Counted from the first letter of the stretch, positions 9,130 through 18,119 are shown. The stretch: 64,000 bases of DNA from Longitalea arenae (GCF_016924755.1 NZ_JAFFJX010000023.1:1-64000); one strand, 5' to 3'. The notes: generated by a model from the letters alone, not told the origin. Numbers and translations are program-made.

Positions 9130-9705
9130 TTAAGCGACTGGTTTAATGGGGTGTTCACCCGCGTGTCGTTGAACCATTAGATCCTGCACTTTTTGGATGA
9201 TCTCCAGTTTTCGTACACCTTTTCCCGGACAGGCATGGGTCGTCAACGGGTCTTCCCTGTGCAGCCGCATGGTGTAAGGATCCAGGCCTAAAATGGCATT
9301 CAAGGTTGCTAGGGCCGCTGCAGTGTTTTGAAATACCTTTAGGCCTCTTCCTTTGGTAAAATCTTCCTTTTCAAAATTGCCAAGCATTTCAATGCCCAGC
9401 GCCACCTTGTTCCAGGAAGGCGAATGAGTCCCCGACACAGTCAGGGGGGTAAAAACCCAAATGAGGCGATCATCAATAAACAGGTGAGGCCCCGATTTCC
9501 ATTTTTGGGTATCGCGGTAAAAGACCTCCAAGCTTTTAATATGTTGCGCTGTAAACCCATTAGGCCTTTGCGCAAGCGTCGGAATGGCGGTATTGTGCAA
9601 CACAATGAACGAAGGGCGCCACGCCGTCCAGGACAGCTCATGACAATAACTATCGAATTCTTTTGGTGAATAACTCGTACCAATGATACCTTTCCAGTTG
9701 GCCAT
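9130..9705 (-). CDS. N-acetylmuramoyl-L-alanine amidase (Amidase_2/T7 lysozyme-like), 191 aa
   Basis: The protein fits the Amidase_2/PGRP fold. The first zinc histidine is in FIVLHNTA (H37); the second and third ligands are probably H149 (in RLHRED) and C159 (in HACPGKG), which is the usual H...H...C arrangement. A conserved core strand HLFIDDRLIWVF and the ALGIEMLG strand are also present. Such enzymes cleave the bond between the glycan lactyl group and the first peptide alanine. There is no signal peptide, so export would need lysis, a holin or another route, as for phage endolysins. It is the first gene of the minus-strand cluster that continues through the 297-aa protein, gluzincin and MBL protein. 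No minus-strand TAnnTTTG box was seen directly upstream. Confidence 0.85.
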   Translation of the reverse strand: MANWKGIIGTSYSPKEFDSYCHELSWTAWRPSFIVLHNTAIPTLAQRPNGFTAQHIKSLEVFYRDTQKWKSGPHLFIDDRLIWVFTPLTVSGTHSPSWNKVALGIEMLGNFEKEDFTKGRGLKVFQNTAAALATLNAILGLDPYTMRLHREDPLTTHACPGKGVRKLEIIQKVQDLMVQRHAGEHPIKPVA

Positions 9706-11402
9706 AAACAGTTGTTTAATATTGAAACAATGTGTGAAATGGAAATGGTTCGTATGGTTTTGCGAAGGATATTTTCATCGATTTTGGTTCAAAGCAAAAA
9801 TAAGTTATCGATACCACAGGCGAAACGTTATGGCAGGTATAACAGGATCTTATTGTGTGCAGAAAAAGTTGTCGTGCGGATTAAATATATTACACAGGAA
9901 CAATTAAAACAGGATAGTAAATTTTGTTATTTCACAACCGATTCTATATCCTGTTAATGTACTTAACAATAACGTTTGGACTGGTAAATCATTCGCTTCG
10001 TGAAGTTTAGTAGTATCATAGATTTCCTCACCCACCATCTGAAACCTCGTTCGGTAAAGCTTTGTGTTGACTTTTAAGATACCTGGGAACGTGAAGCCAT
10101 TTTTTACACTTAGCTGGATAGTGTAGTCCGATTGCAAATTAGGTGAGTTTTAGTTCCTGGCCTACGGGAAAAACACCTGAAATTGTACATGACTGCATTC
10201 ATGCCACCAATGCGACCTTTACAATAGATGCCTTTGTTAAGCTGCAAGAAAACCCCGCACTAATGCGGATGTGCGCTCTTAAAAAGAGAATAACAATTGC
10301 TTTAAATGCATGTAGTGTTTTTGTACGGCTGAATTTGAATGCCTTTAGTGTCCGTCCATGATTCTAATCTTGTTAATCTTTTACTCGCCGTAATATGGTT
10401 TTTATTCCCTTGAGTAAACTTTCAAGTTGAGCATATCGGTTAAAAAAATTATGGAGCCTTAACAAATAACAACGGCGAGCCTGCAATCGATAACAATATC
10501 GAATTTTCAGTAGTAAGGATAGTTGTTTTTTGGAGATTCACTTGACGAAAAGCTCGACTGAATATATACCGATTGAAAATTAATAAGAAAGGAGCCTTTG
10601 AGTCGACTGTCCGATCCGAAAAATATCGCATAAAGCCCATGCCCAGCGCGGGTTTCCTGTTGTGCGCCATGCATGGCGGTAAACTTGACGGTGGAAGTCC
10701 GTTATGAGGTTTGTAATCGCCAACCATTATCCAAGAGCAAGAGTGTCCACCGCGAATGGAATCTGAAGGAGCTTAAAGCAAAGTTCCGGCCTGAGGAACA
10801 CGAACACTATCAGATAGAATCTGTTCGGACGAGCTTGCATCAAAAAGCCAAGTTCGAGGAAACGGCCATTTTCTTTTTGGAAATCCGCTATGCTCCGCCT
10901 CACTTCGCTCCACCTGCCTGGGGGAATAAACCCCTAATACGGTTACTTAACAACAGTTACACAAAGAACTTTATACTACCTTGTAAATATAAGAATGCAT
11001 AATGGCTCTTGAATGAGCAAGACCATTACAGCTATAGAACTAAAGTTGATCTAAAACAGTTGGAGTAATGATGTATGATCATTTATCGGTAACCGTACAC
11101 TTTATTCCACAAAGAACACTCGTTCAGTTATTTTACTGATGCCGTTGGTAATTCGATTCGATCCATTATGTTATTTGTGTAGGTAAGAAGGATCACAAGA
11201 AGTAACAGAACAATTTCCTCGAGCCAGCTGTTGCCCGTAAAACCAGGTAGGAAGTATTATTATGTGATGTTCTGATTAACGCTTCTTCGATACCTGTAAA
11301 AAAGTTCTCTTCAAAATTTCTTATTTGAAGATATGAGGGTAGCTTTTTTTCGACGTTTTTATTTTTCTTTGTACAAGCATCTTACAGAAGAAACGATATA
11401 CT
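9706..11402. other. 1.7 kb intergenic, no supported gene
   Basis: Several open frames of 70-110 codons exist on both strands (for example about 9904-10137 minus, 10449-10727 minus and 10673-11002 plus), but none has recognisable motifs, consistent protein-like composition or a start context. The stretch probably holds eroded genes at the right border of the amidase/peptidase island. No RNA gene was recognised. Confidence 0.4.
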
Positions 11403-12050
11403 ATGTCAAAGTTTAAGGCATTCATTTTTGACCTCGATGGCACAATTGCAAATACATTGCCCTTATGCATTCAAGCCTTTCGAAATGCGATCAGTCCCCT
11501 GGTGCAGCGAATTATCACCGACGAGGAAATTGTGGCAACGTTCGGCCCATCAGAAGAGGGCACCATAAAGGCATTAGTCCCAGAGCAATATGATCTGGCT
11601 TTGTCCAATTACCTGCTCCATTATGAAGAGCTACATGACCAATGTTCAAAGCCCTTCGAGGGAATGGCGGAATCATTAGAGGAACTTCGGAATAAAAATG
11701 TGCGACTGGCAATGGTTACAGGTAAGGGACCGCGCAGCACCGAAATTTCTCTTAGACGGTTTGGACTCGAGGACTATTTCGAGTATGTAAAAACGGGCTC
11801 TGCCGCAGGGCCAATAAAACATCAATGCATCGATACTATATTGTCTTGTTGGACAGATATTAAAAGAGAACAAGTTATCTATGTCGGAGATGCTCCTACT
11901 GATATACTTGCGTGCCGGCAGGTTGGCATTCCCATTGCCGCCGCAGCATGGGCGCCGACTGCAAGCCCTGAAACTCTTTTATCGCTGGCTCCTGATTTTA
12001 TTTTTTACGATGTAAAAAAATTTACGGAATGGGCTATTTCGGTTATTTAG
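11403..12050 (+). CDS. HAD-family hydrolase (phosphoglycolate phosphatase-like), 215 aa
   Basis: All HAD motifs are visible. Motif I is FDLDGTIANT (nucleophile and acid/base Asp), motif II is MVTGKGP, the motif III lysine follows in GPIKHQC, and motif IV is VGDAPTDILA. A helical cap lies between motifs I and II, as in the Gph/PGMB subfamily. The protein is cytosolic and removes phosphate from small molecules; the substrate cannot be read from sequence. It stands alone on the plus strand with about 600 bp of non-coding DNA on the right, so it is likely monocistronic. Confidence 0.88.
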   Translation: MSKFKAFIFDLDGTIANTLPLCIQAFRNAISPLVQRIITDEEIVATFGPSEEGTIKALVPEQYDLALSNYLLHYEELHDQCSKPFEGMAESLEELRNKNVRLAMVTGKGPRSTEISLRRFGLEDYFEYVKTGSAAGPIKHQCIDTILSCWTDIKREQVIYVGDAPTDILACRQVGIPIAAAAWAPTASPETLLSLAPDFIFYDVKKFTEWAISVI

Positions 12051-12538
12051 AACCGGATTGCCGTTGCTTATAACCGTTTCTCTAGTGCCTTATATAGTGC
12101 TTTAATAAAGCGCTATATTAATACATAAGCTCGTAACATTCCAAGGTGTCGTGTGCAACTTAATGGACCTTTCAAATATGCCTTTTTAACATGCCTTATT
12201 ACGTTTGATTCGCCTTCCATAGTTAGTGGTAATTGCGGGCGGTAGGCGCTGAATTCCATTTGAGCATCTTGGTGCTCGGGTTTTGGAGATATGTTTTCAT
12301 TAGCTATTGCATTACTCAAATTTCATAGGAACTTTATATAAATTTTGGTGTGGCGTAGTTGAAATCATATATGGGAAATGTTCCATTTTCGGCCTGTGCT
12401 TTTTTTACTTCCCCGGCTGAATAAGTTAGTGTCTTCATTGCTGTTTGAGGCAGTCGCTTTGCCTGTGATAGTTGCAAGCACTTTGTTGACGGTATTGGCT
12501 TCGTACGGGACCGTTTTGTTGTAAGAGCCGCCCAGCTA
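12051..12538. other. Intergenic with a possible gene remnant
   Basis: No intact gene. On the minus strand between about 12610 and 12340, two adjacent frames give protein-like pieces (TVNKVLATITGKATASNSNE in one, MKTLTYSAGEVKKAQAENG ending in a stop in the other). This is the pattern expected of a small gene broken by a frameshift. The family was not identified. Confidence 0.3.
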
Positions 12539-12601
12539 GCCAGTTGAAGTCAACTTTGCAACTGGCCTTTTGAACAAATCAAATTCGGACTTTTGAACAA
12601 A
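12539..12601. promoter_or_regulatory. Nested inverted and direct repeats upstream of an SDR gene
   Basis: GCCAGTTG at 12539-12546 and its perfect complement CAACTGGC at 12559-12566 form an 8-bp inverted repeat. A second inverted repeat, GTTGA-AG-TCAAC, begins within the left arm at 12543. Immediately after it, CTTTTGAACAAA occurs twice (12567-12578 and 12590-12601), 23 bp apart, roughly two helical turns. This layout just upstream of a -7 box (12623) suggests binding sites for a dimeric regulator. Confidence 0.45.
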
Positions 12602-12622
12602 ACTGTCAAATGATGTGATTGG

Positions 12623-12630
12623 TAATTTTG
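12623..12630 (+). promoter_or_regulatory. Bacteroidota -7 promoter box (TAATTTTG)
   Basis: The sequence matches the TAnnTTTG consensus and lies 23 bp before the ATG of the SDR gene. No TTTG -33 box is seen at the ideal spacing, which fits a promoter needing an activator at the neighbouring direct repeats. Confidence 0.5.
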
Positions 12631-12652
12631 TCTAAATAAAAATGTTATAAAA

Positions 12653-13444
12653 ATGTCAGACAAAATTTACATGGGAAATGATGCGGGCAAAGTCGCAGTT
12701 GTCATTGGAGCAAGCTCAGGTATCGGCCAAAGTGCGGCTATTGAAATTGCACGACGTGGTGTGGGTATCATCTTAACTTATAATAGTAACAAAGAAGGAG
12801 CCGAGCAGACTGTCCAAGCAATTGAGAATGCTGGCGGCAAAGCTGTCGCATTACCACTTGAAGCGGGTGAAAGCGAAACATTTGTAGCATTCAAAGATGC
12901 GGTAGCCAGGCAGCTCAGCGACAAATGGCAGCGAAGCACTTTTACCTACCTGGTTAACAACGCCGGATTCGGACAAATGGCATTGATAGAAGATACAACG
13001 ATAGAACTATTTGATAAATTTGTCAACGTGCTATTTAAAGCCCCCTTCTTTATCACTCAGAAGTTATTACCTATGCTGGAGAATGGGGGAGCAATTGTTA
13101 ATGTGACCAGTAATTCCGCCTTACCAACGGTTGTGGCTGAAGGTTACTCGGTATACGCTTCAGCAAAGGGCGCTCTAATGGTACTTACCCGTTATATGGC
13201 CAAGGAATTCAGCAAACGTGGCATCCGGGTTAATTCTATTGCGCCCGGGCCTACAAAAACCCGTTTTGCTAACGACGCCTTTGATAAATATCCTGAGGTG
13301 ATCGCTCCTCTTGCTGCACAAACTGCACTGGCAAGACTGGGACAGCCTGATGACATCGGGAAAGTTATTGCATCGGTCTTATCCGACGAATGGGGTTGGA
13401 TTACTGCACAGAACATTGAAGTATCGGGAGGGTTTAAATTATAG
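12653..13444 (+). CDS. SDR-family NAD(P)-dependent oxidoreductase, 263 aa
   Basis: This is a classical short-chain dehydrogenase/reductase of usual length. The nucleotide-binding GASSGIG motif follows the first strand near residue 20, NNAGFG is near residue 103, the catalytic YASAK is near residue 169, and the following IRVNSIAPGPTKT strand is typical. An Arg/Asn-containing loop after beta-2 (TYNSNKEG) suggests NADP preference. The enzyme is cytosolic; the substrate is unknown. An AraC-type regulator follows 75 bp downstream on the same strand with its own -7 box, an arrangement often seen when the regulator responds to a toxic carbonyl or aromatic compound. Confidence 0.9.
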   Translation: MSDKIYMGNDAGKVAVVIGASSGIGQSAAIEIARRGVGIILTYNSNKEGAEQTVQAIENAGGKAVALPLEAGESETFVAFKDAVARQLSDKWQRSTFTYLVNNAGFGQMALIEDTTIELFDKFVNVLFKAPFFITQKLLPMLENGGAIVNVTSNSALPTVVAEGYSVYASAKGALMVLTRYMAKEFSKRGIRVNSIAPGPTKTRFANDAFDKYPEVIAPLAAQTALARLGQPDDIGKVIASVLSDEWGWITAQNIEVSGGFKL

Positions 13445-13482
13445 TTCGCCGGCTGTTGTAGTCAATTGCTATAAATGAGTTG

Positions 13483-13490
13483 TATTTTTG
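13483..13490 (+). promoter_or_regulatory. Bacteroidota -7 promoter box (TATTTTTG)
   Basis: A TAnnTTTG match lies 30 bp before the AraC-family ATG at 13520, in the short gap after the SDR stop. The regulator can therefore be transcribed independently of the SDR gene. Confidence 0.45.
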
Positions 13491-13519
13491 CAGGGGACTA
13501 AAATTGGTATTATTGAATA

Positions 13520-14347
13520 ATGGAATTTAAGACAAAATATATCACACCCGACATTAAGCTGTCTTGCTATGAAGGGAAGCCGTATAAAACAGAATTGGCC
13601 TTTAAGCATCATATGCTGATATGGTTTATTTCAGGAGAAACAAAGATTGTACAAGCAGACACCAGTTATCTTTTTAAGTCAGGTGATATATTTTTAATTC
13701 CCAGGAACCAGTTGGCCTCGATCATTAATTATCCGAAGGATGGCTTGCCACATAAATCGGTAGTCATGCATTTGACCACAACAAGACTTCGGGATTTTTA
13801 TGCAGGGCTAAATATAAAACCAGCCGGGATGCCCATACAAAAGATAAGGACTTTCAATGGGCATCCTTTATTAGATAGTTGTTTAGTATCGTTGATACCT
13901 TACTTTGACGTTCAGGAAACGTTTCCCGAAAAGATCGCTTCCTTAAAAATTACTGAAGCCATTAGTATTTTAAGGGAAATTGATAAGGATGTCGATGATA
14001 TTTTAGCCAACTTCGAAGAACCCGGCAGGATAGACCTGGCAGACTTTATGGAAAAGAATTTTATGTTCAATATGCCGCTGGAGAAATTTAGCTACCTGAC
14101 CGGTCGCAGCCTTACAACTTTTAAAAGGGATTTCCATCAAGCCTTCAATATGACCCCACGAAGATGGCTTACGAGAAAAAGACTGGAATCAGCTCATTAC
14201 CAACTGGTCGAAAAGAACAAAAAGCCGGTCGATGTATATCATGAAGCCGGGTTTGAAAACCTTTCGCATTTTTCTTATGCATTCAAAAAGCATTTTGGAT
14301 ATACACCTACAGAAATTAAGCACGCGCAAAAGGATAAAACCCTATAA
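13520..14347 (+). CDS. AraC-family transcriptional regulator, 275 aa
   Basis: The N-terminal half has a cupin-like sensor (strand-rich, with a SGDIFLIPRNQ motif typical of AraC_binding domains). The C-terminal 100 residues form the double helix-turn-helix: MPLEKFSYLTGRSLTTFKRD for the first HTH and YHEAGFENLSHFSYAFKKHF for the second, ending with the family signature FGYTPTEIK. It is a DNA-binding regulator, probably ligand-responsive. The preceding SDR gene is the likely target. Confidence 0.9.
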   Translation: MEFKTKYITPDIKLSCYEGKPYKTELAFKHHMLIWFISGETKIVQADTSYLFKSGDIFLIPRNQLASIINYPKDGLPHKSVVMHLTTTRLRDFYAGLNIKPAGMPIQKIRTFNGHPLLDSCLVSLIPYFDVQETFPEKIASLKITEAISILREIDKDVDDILANFEEPGRIDLADFMEKNFMFNMPLEKFSYLTGRSLTTFKRDFHQAFNMTPRRWLTRKRLESAHYQLVEKNKKPVDVYHEAGFENLSHFSYAFKKHFGYTPTEIKHAQKDKTL

Positions 14348-14750
14348 TTTAAAAGAAGAGCAAAGCCGTGAGCCGGACTTGCAATCTCTTTACCAGCGTC
14401 CTTAGTAATAGAACTTCCTGGAACATCAACGAAATAAAGCACCATTACAGAGTGAATTCGGCCGTTAGCCTCTATTTCCCTAGTCGCATCCTGATCAACT
14501 CTTTACACAATTTTTTGATACGCACTCGTCGCCAGGAAATAAGCCGCTTCGAACAGGGAGATGCCTGACGGATTTTTAATGTTTTTACACGCCTCCATGG
14601 CAATACCAAATACAAGGGTACTGTCTTCCATATATTATTATCGATGTAAATTAAAGCGACCTCCGGATGGCCTCTTCATCTGTTTGAGAACTTTAAAATA
14701 ACTTCTTTCCCAGTGAAGATATTCGAAGGGTGCGGTGGTAATAAATCTCA
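14348..14750. other. Intergenic, nothing recognised
   Basis: About 400 bp without a supported gene or repeat. A 66-codon plus-strand frame at 14368-14568 has no protein-like features. Confidence 0.4.
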
Positions 14751-14758
14751 TAATTTTG
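14751..14758 (+). promoter_or_regulatory. -7 promoter box (TAATTTTG) of the Crp/Fnr gene
   Basis: A TAnnTTTG match is followed 20 bp later by the ATG at 14779. Because the upstream in-frame ATG (14713) would precede this promoter, the box decides in favour of the downstream start. Confidence 0.5.
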
Positions 14759-14778
14759 TGGTAAACCGGCTATTTGCA

Positions 14779-15369
14779 ATGGGGCGTACAACTTCCATAG
14801 ATAGTTATGTTCAGCAGTTTGTTAATTTGGATAATGAAGAGTTGGCAACTTTCTCTGCCGCTTTCAAGGAAATAAGGGCTCAAAAAAGACAATTTTTGAT
14901 ACAGCCAAACTTTGTAGCCAGGCACCGGTTTTTCGTGCTTAAAGGCGCCTTAAGGGCCTATGTAGTGGATGAAGAAGGTCAGGATCGCACCATTCAACTC
15001 GCTATTGAACAATGGTGGATATCGGATTACAACAGCTATATGTTCCAGCAACCGGCAAGCATGTTTGTGATGGCGGTAGAAGACAGCACCTTGTTACAAA
15101 TCAGTTTCGAGGACGAACAACGCCTCAAAAGCTCGAATTATAAATATGAAACATTTTTCCGCATCATTGCCGAGCGCGCCGCCGCTTTTATGCAAAGACG
15201 CGTAATAACCAATCTTACCAAATCAGCTGAGCAGCGCTATGACCTGTTCTTAGAAAAATATCCCGCCATGGTTAATCGCTTTCCTCAGTATGTAATTGCG
15301 TCATATCTGGGTATGACTACTGAATTTCTTTCCCGCATTCGCAACCAAAAACTCCGCTTTAAGGGATGA
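14779..15369 (+). CDS. Crp/Fnr-family transcriptional regulator, 196 aa
   Basis: The protein has a cyclic-nucleotide-binding-type beta barrel (RQFLIQPNFVARHRFFVLKG and GALRAYVVDEEGQDR) and a C-terminal helix-turn-helix (FPQYVIASYLGMTTEFLSRIRNQ). The barrel lacks the phosphate-binding cassette arginine pattern of true CRP, as is usual for the many Bacteroidota members of this family, so the ligand is unknown. ATG 14779 is chosen because it lies just after a -7 box. An SDR gene follows 115 bp downstream; a perfect 16-bp palindrome between them is a likely binding site for this regulator. Confidence 0.88.
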   Translation: MGRTTSIDSYVQQFVNLDNEELATFSAAFKEIRAQKRQFLIQPNFVARHRFFVLKGALRAYVVDEEGQDRTIQLAIEQWWISDYNSYMFQQPASMFVMAVEDSTLLQISFEDEQRLKSSNYKYETFFRIIAERAAAFMQRRVITNLTKSAEQRYDLFLEKYPAMVNRFPQYVIASYLGMTTEFLSRIRNQKLRFKG

Positions 15370-15382
15370 TCAGCATAGAAAA

Positions 15383-15398
15383 GTTGAACTAGTTCAAC
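15383..15398. promoter_or_regulatory. Perfect 16-bp palindrome GTTGAACTAGTTCAAC
   Basis: It lies 14 bp after the Crp/Fnr stop and about 87 bp before the SDR start. The symmetry (two 8-bp arms, no loop) is that of a dimer operator rather than a terminator hairpin, although a short T-run (ATTTTTATT) follows. A related GGTTCA half-site occurs at about 15414-15419. Confidence 0.5.
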
Positions 15399-15484
15399 CA
15401 TTTTTATTAACCTGGTTCATTTTTAGACGCCAGCCATTTTACCATTTTTGCCTGGTAATACTGAAACAATAAAAGGTATAAACT

Positions 15485-16234
15485 ATGCAAAAGTTAAAAG
15501 ACAAAGTAGCTGTTGTCACAGGTGGCGGCAGTGGTATTGGACTCGGCATCGCAAAAGCATTTGCCGCAGAGGGGGCCCAGGTGATTATAACCGGCCGTAA
15601 TAGAGTTACGCTTGACAAGGCTGTTGTCGAAATCGGTTTTAACACTGTCGGCTTGCAGGGCGATGTTTCAAACCTGGCCGATTTAAGTGAAATCTATAGC
15701 ACCGTGGCTAAAAAGTTTGGCCGGCTCGATGTGCTTGTGGCTAATGCCGGTGTATATGTTATAGGTCCACTCACCTCCTTCACTGAGGAAATGTTTGACA
15801 AGGTAAGCGATATCAATTTCAAGGGAACCTTTTTTACCGTGCAAAAAGCACTGCCTGTATTGAATGATGGCGCTTCCATTATTCTGGTTTCTTCTACCGT
15901 AAATGGTAAAGGTATTCCTAATCATGCGGCTTATGCCGCCACCAAAGCGGCTACACGCTCACTTGCAAGAAGCTTTTCAGCCGAATTGATCGACCGCAGG
16001 ATCAGGGTGAATGCGCTTACACCCGGACCGGTACATACACCCCTGTTTAATACGGTAACTAGCAGTGCTGAAGAAGCAGAAGCCATGGCAGAAAATATGG
16101 GGAATTTCACTCCGGTGAAAAGACTGGGTACACCTGAAGAAATTGCTTCAGCAGCATTATACCTTGCCTCAGATGAATCCTCTTTTATGCTTGGATCCGA
16201 GATACTGCTCGATGGTGGCCTAAGAGATCTCTAA
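15485..16234 (+). CDS. SDR-family oxidoreductase, 249 aa
   Basis: Typical classical SDR: GGGSGIG cofactor motif near residue 15, NAGVY at about residue 89, catalytic YAATK near residue 153, then RIRVNALTPGPVHTPLF and the C-terminal GSEILLDGG motif shared with the FabG-like group. The TGRN loop after beta-2 carries an arginine, suggesting NADP(H). It is cytosolic with unknown substrate. It lies downstream of the Crp/Fnr regulator and convergent with the HxlR gene. Confidence 0.9.
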   Translation: MQKLKDKVAVVTGGGSGIGLGIAKAFAAEGAQVIITGRNRVTLDKAVVEIGFNTVGLQGDVSNLADLSEIYSTVAKKFGRLDVLVANAGVYVIGPLTSFTEEMFDKVSDINFKGTFFTVQKALPVLNDGASIILVSSTVNGKGIPNHAAYAATKAATRSLARSFSAELIDRRIRVNALTPGPVHTPLFNTVTSSAEEAEAMAENMGNFTPVKRLGTPEEIASAALYLASDESSFMLGSEILLDGGLRDL

Positions 16235-16261
16235 AAAGAAGATTATGACAACCTGGGCCTC

Positions 16262-16633
16262 TTACTTTTTATGCTCATCATACAACTTACCCCACTCACA
16301 CAAAGCATCCATGATGGGTATGAGTTTTTTGCCCAATTCTGTCAGCTTGTATTCCACGCGGGGCGGTACTTCGGGAAAAACGGCGCGCGTTAAAATGCCA
16401 TCCCGTTCCAGCTCCCGCAATTGGGCGGTAAGCGTGGTTTGCGTAATGTATTTCATCTCTTTTCGTAACTCGCCAAAACGCTTGGGGCATTCTTTACGAA
16501 TACTGTCGAGCAGTAAGAGTTTCCACTTCCCGCCAATGGCCTGAAGCGCAGCGGTCATTGGATTTTTTTCGTTCTCTACCAAATTATTTTGATCGCTAAC
16601 AGCCTGGTGTTCAATAATAGTACTTTTTTTCAT
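16262..16633 (-). CDS. HxlR-family transcriptional regulator
   Basis: A winged-helix HxlR/MarR-like protein: the IGGKWKLLLLDSI recognition start, RFGELRKEMKYITQTTLTAQ helices, the LERDGILTR wing, and VEYKLTELGKKLIPIMDAL. Members of this family repress divergent genes in response to oxidants or aldehydes. The frame is open to 16708, but ATG 16633 gives the usual family length (about 123 aa) and leaves an inverted repeat (16635-16669) directly upstream as an operator. The divergent neighbour is an MFS exporter, its likely target. Confidence 0.85.
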   Translation of the reverse strand: MKKSTIIEHQAVSDQNNLVENEKNPMTAALQAIGGKWKLLLLDSIRKECPKRFGELRKEMKYITQTTLTAQLRELERDGILTRAVFPEVPPRVEYKLTELGKKLIPIMDALCEWGKLYDEHKK

Positions 16634-16634
16634 A

Positions 16635-16669
16635 CTTAGTATATTATACGGCCCTACTTGTTTACTAAG
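16635..16669. promoter_or_regulatory. Inverted repeat CTTAGTA-N21-TACTAAG, candidate HxlR operator
   Basis: CTTAGTA at 16635-16641 is exactly complementary to TACTAAG at 16663-16669. It lies in the HxlR/MFS divergent spacer, immediately before the preferred HxlR start. The 28-bp centre-to-centre spacing is wide for one dimer, so two sites or cooperative binding is possible. Confidence 0.4.
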
Positions 16670-16727
16670 GTGGCCATCTTCAAATTTGAGGTTGCTAAAA
16701 GAAAACATTCAAGATACAGATTAGTTT

Positions 16728-18119
16728 ATGGATGCCTCATTTTATCAATCTACTGTTACCGTTTCGCGCTGGGTTTCTTTACTTATTGTATCCACGGCGG
16801 CCTTTTTGTCGGTTGTTGACCTGTTTATCGTAAATGTCGCATTGCCTTCTATCCGTGCTGGTATTCATGGCACCCATGGTGATACGCAGCTGGTGATTGT
16901 GCTTTACTTACTGGGCCATGCCGCCTTTTTGATCACTGGTGGCCGCCTGGGTGATCATTATGGCCGGAAAAAAATATTTGTATGGTCAATGCTTTTATTT
17001 ACACTGGCCTCTGGTTGTTGCGGAATTGCACAGAACGCTACTCAGTTGAATATAGCCCGTTTCTGCCAGGGCGCTTTTGCCGCCTTTATGGTGCCGCAAA
17101 GTATAGCCTATGTGCAGGTGCTGTTTCCAAATCATAAAGACAGGGTAAAAGCATTGGGCATTTATGGCGCCATTGCTGGTACTGCTTCTGTGATCGGACA
17201 ATTCCTGGGTGGCGTTCTTCCTGAAATGGATGGTGTAATTGCCGGCTGGCGCTGGTTATTCCTGGTGAATCTGCCGGTGGGACTGCTTTCTGCCTATATA
17301 GCCTGGCGCTTTTTACAGGAGTCAAAACCTGCAAACGATAGCCGGCCAGATCTCTTCGGCGTGGTATTGCTGAGTATTGCGCTTGTCTGTTTGATCTTTC
17401 CACTCATCAGGGGGCGTGAATTGGGATGGCCATTATGGAGTTTACTGTTATTACCCGTTTCCGTATTGCTATTGATAGTATTTGTGTATGATCAGCGCCG
17501 CAAGCTAGCGTCGGCGAAACCATACCTTATTGATCTGCGTTTGTTTGCTTTTCGTGATTTCAATGTAGGACTGGGTGCAGTGATCGCTTATTTTATTGTG
17601 CAGGATTCTTATTTCCTGATCAATACCATTTTGTGGCAATCGGGTTTGGATATGGGGTCGGTAACAACGGGTAATTATTTTGTGCTCCAGGGAATTGGTT
17701 ATGTAGTCGCAGCGCTTACCTCGATCCGGCTTGTAGGCAGGTACGGTAAGAAGGTGTTACAGGCCGGCGTTTTGTTAATGCTGGTAATGCTTCTCCTGCA
17801 TATATTACTAATAGAAAACCGGCATTTGTTATTGATCGTGCTCTTTATGTATGGAATGGGCTGTGGATCGGTGCTGCCATCACTACTAACCCTGGCATTG
17901 CAAAATATTCCGCCAACGATGGCAGGCACAGCTGCCGGTACCTATGTGACCTTTCAACAAACAGCCATTGCATTGGGCGTATGTATAACCGGTGGATTGT
18001 TCTTTCAGTTATTGGGCGATTCGCCATCATTACACCAATGGCTGCTGGCTTATCGATGGGCTACAGGGGTGAATATGTTCTTCCTGGTAATGGTGAGTTA
18101 TTTTTTGTGGCGGCTATAG
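16728..18119 (+). CDS. MFS drug-resistance-type transporter (DHA2/EmrB-QacA-like), 463 aa
   Basis: A polytopic membrane protein with about 14 hydrophobic helices. The MFS motif A is clear (GGRLGDHYGRKKIF, loop 2-3), and the first helix carries the DHA2-type LSVVDLFIVNVALPS sequence with an Asp that is typical of proton-coupled multidrug exporters. It should expel hydrophobic or aromatic compounds using the proton gradient. Its start is 95 bp from the divergent HxlR start, so induction through HxlR is likely. Confidence 0.88.
   Translation: MDASFYQSTVTVSRWVSLLIVSTAAFLSVVDLFIVNVALPSIRAGIHGTHGDTQLVIVLYLLGHAAFLITGGRLGDHYGRKKIFVWSMLLFTLASGCCGIAQNATQLNIARFCQGAFAAFMVPQSIAYVQVLFPNHKDRVKALGIYGAIAGTASVIGQFLGGVLPEMDGVIAGWRWLFLVNLPVGLLSAYIAWRFLQESKPANDSRPDLFGVVLLSIALVCLIFPLIRGRELGWPLWSLLLLPVSVLLLIVFVYDQRRKLASAKPYLIDLRLFAFRDFNVGLGAVIAYFIVQDSYFLINTILWQSGLDMGSVTTGNYFVLQGIGYVVAALTSIRLVGRYGKKVLQAGVLLMLVMLLLHILLIENRHLLLIVLFMYGMGCGSVLPSLLTLALQNIPPTMAGTAAGTYVTFQQTAIALGVCITGGLFFQLLGDSPSLHQWLLAYRWATGVNMFFLVMVSYFLWRL

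Noticed and set aside
10673-11002. 109-codon plus-strand ORF
   Set aside because: No protein-like pattern; lies in a 1.7-kb stretch that appears decayed.
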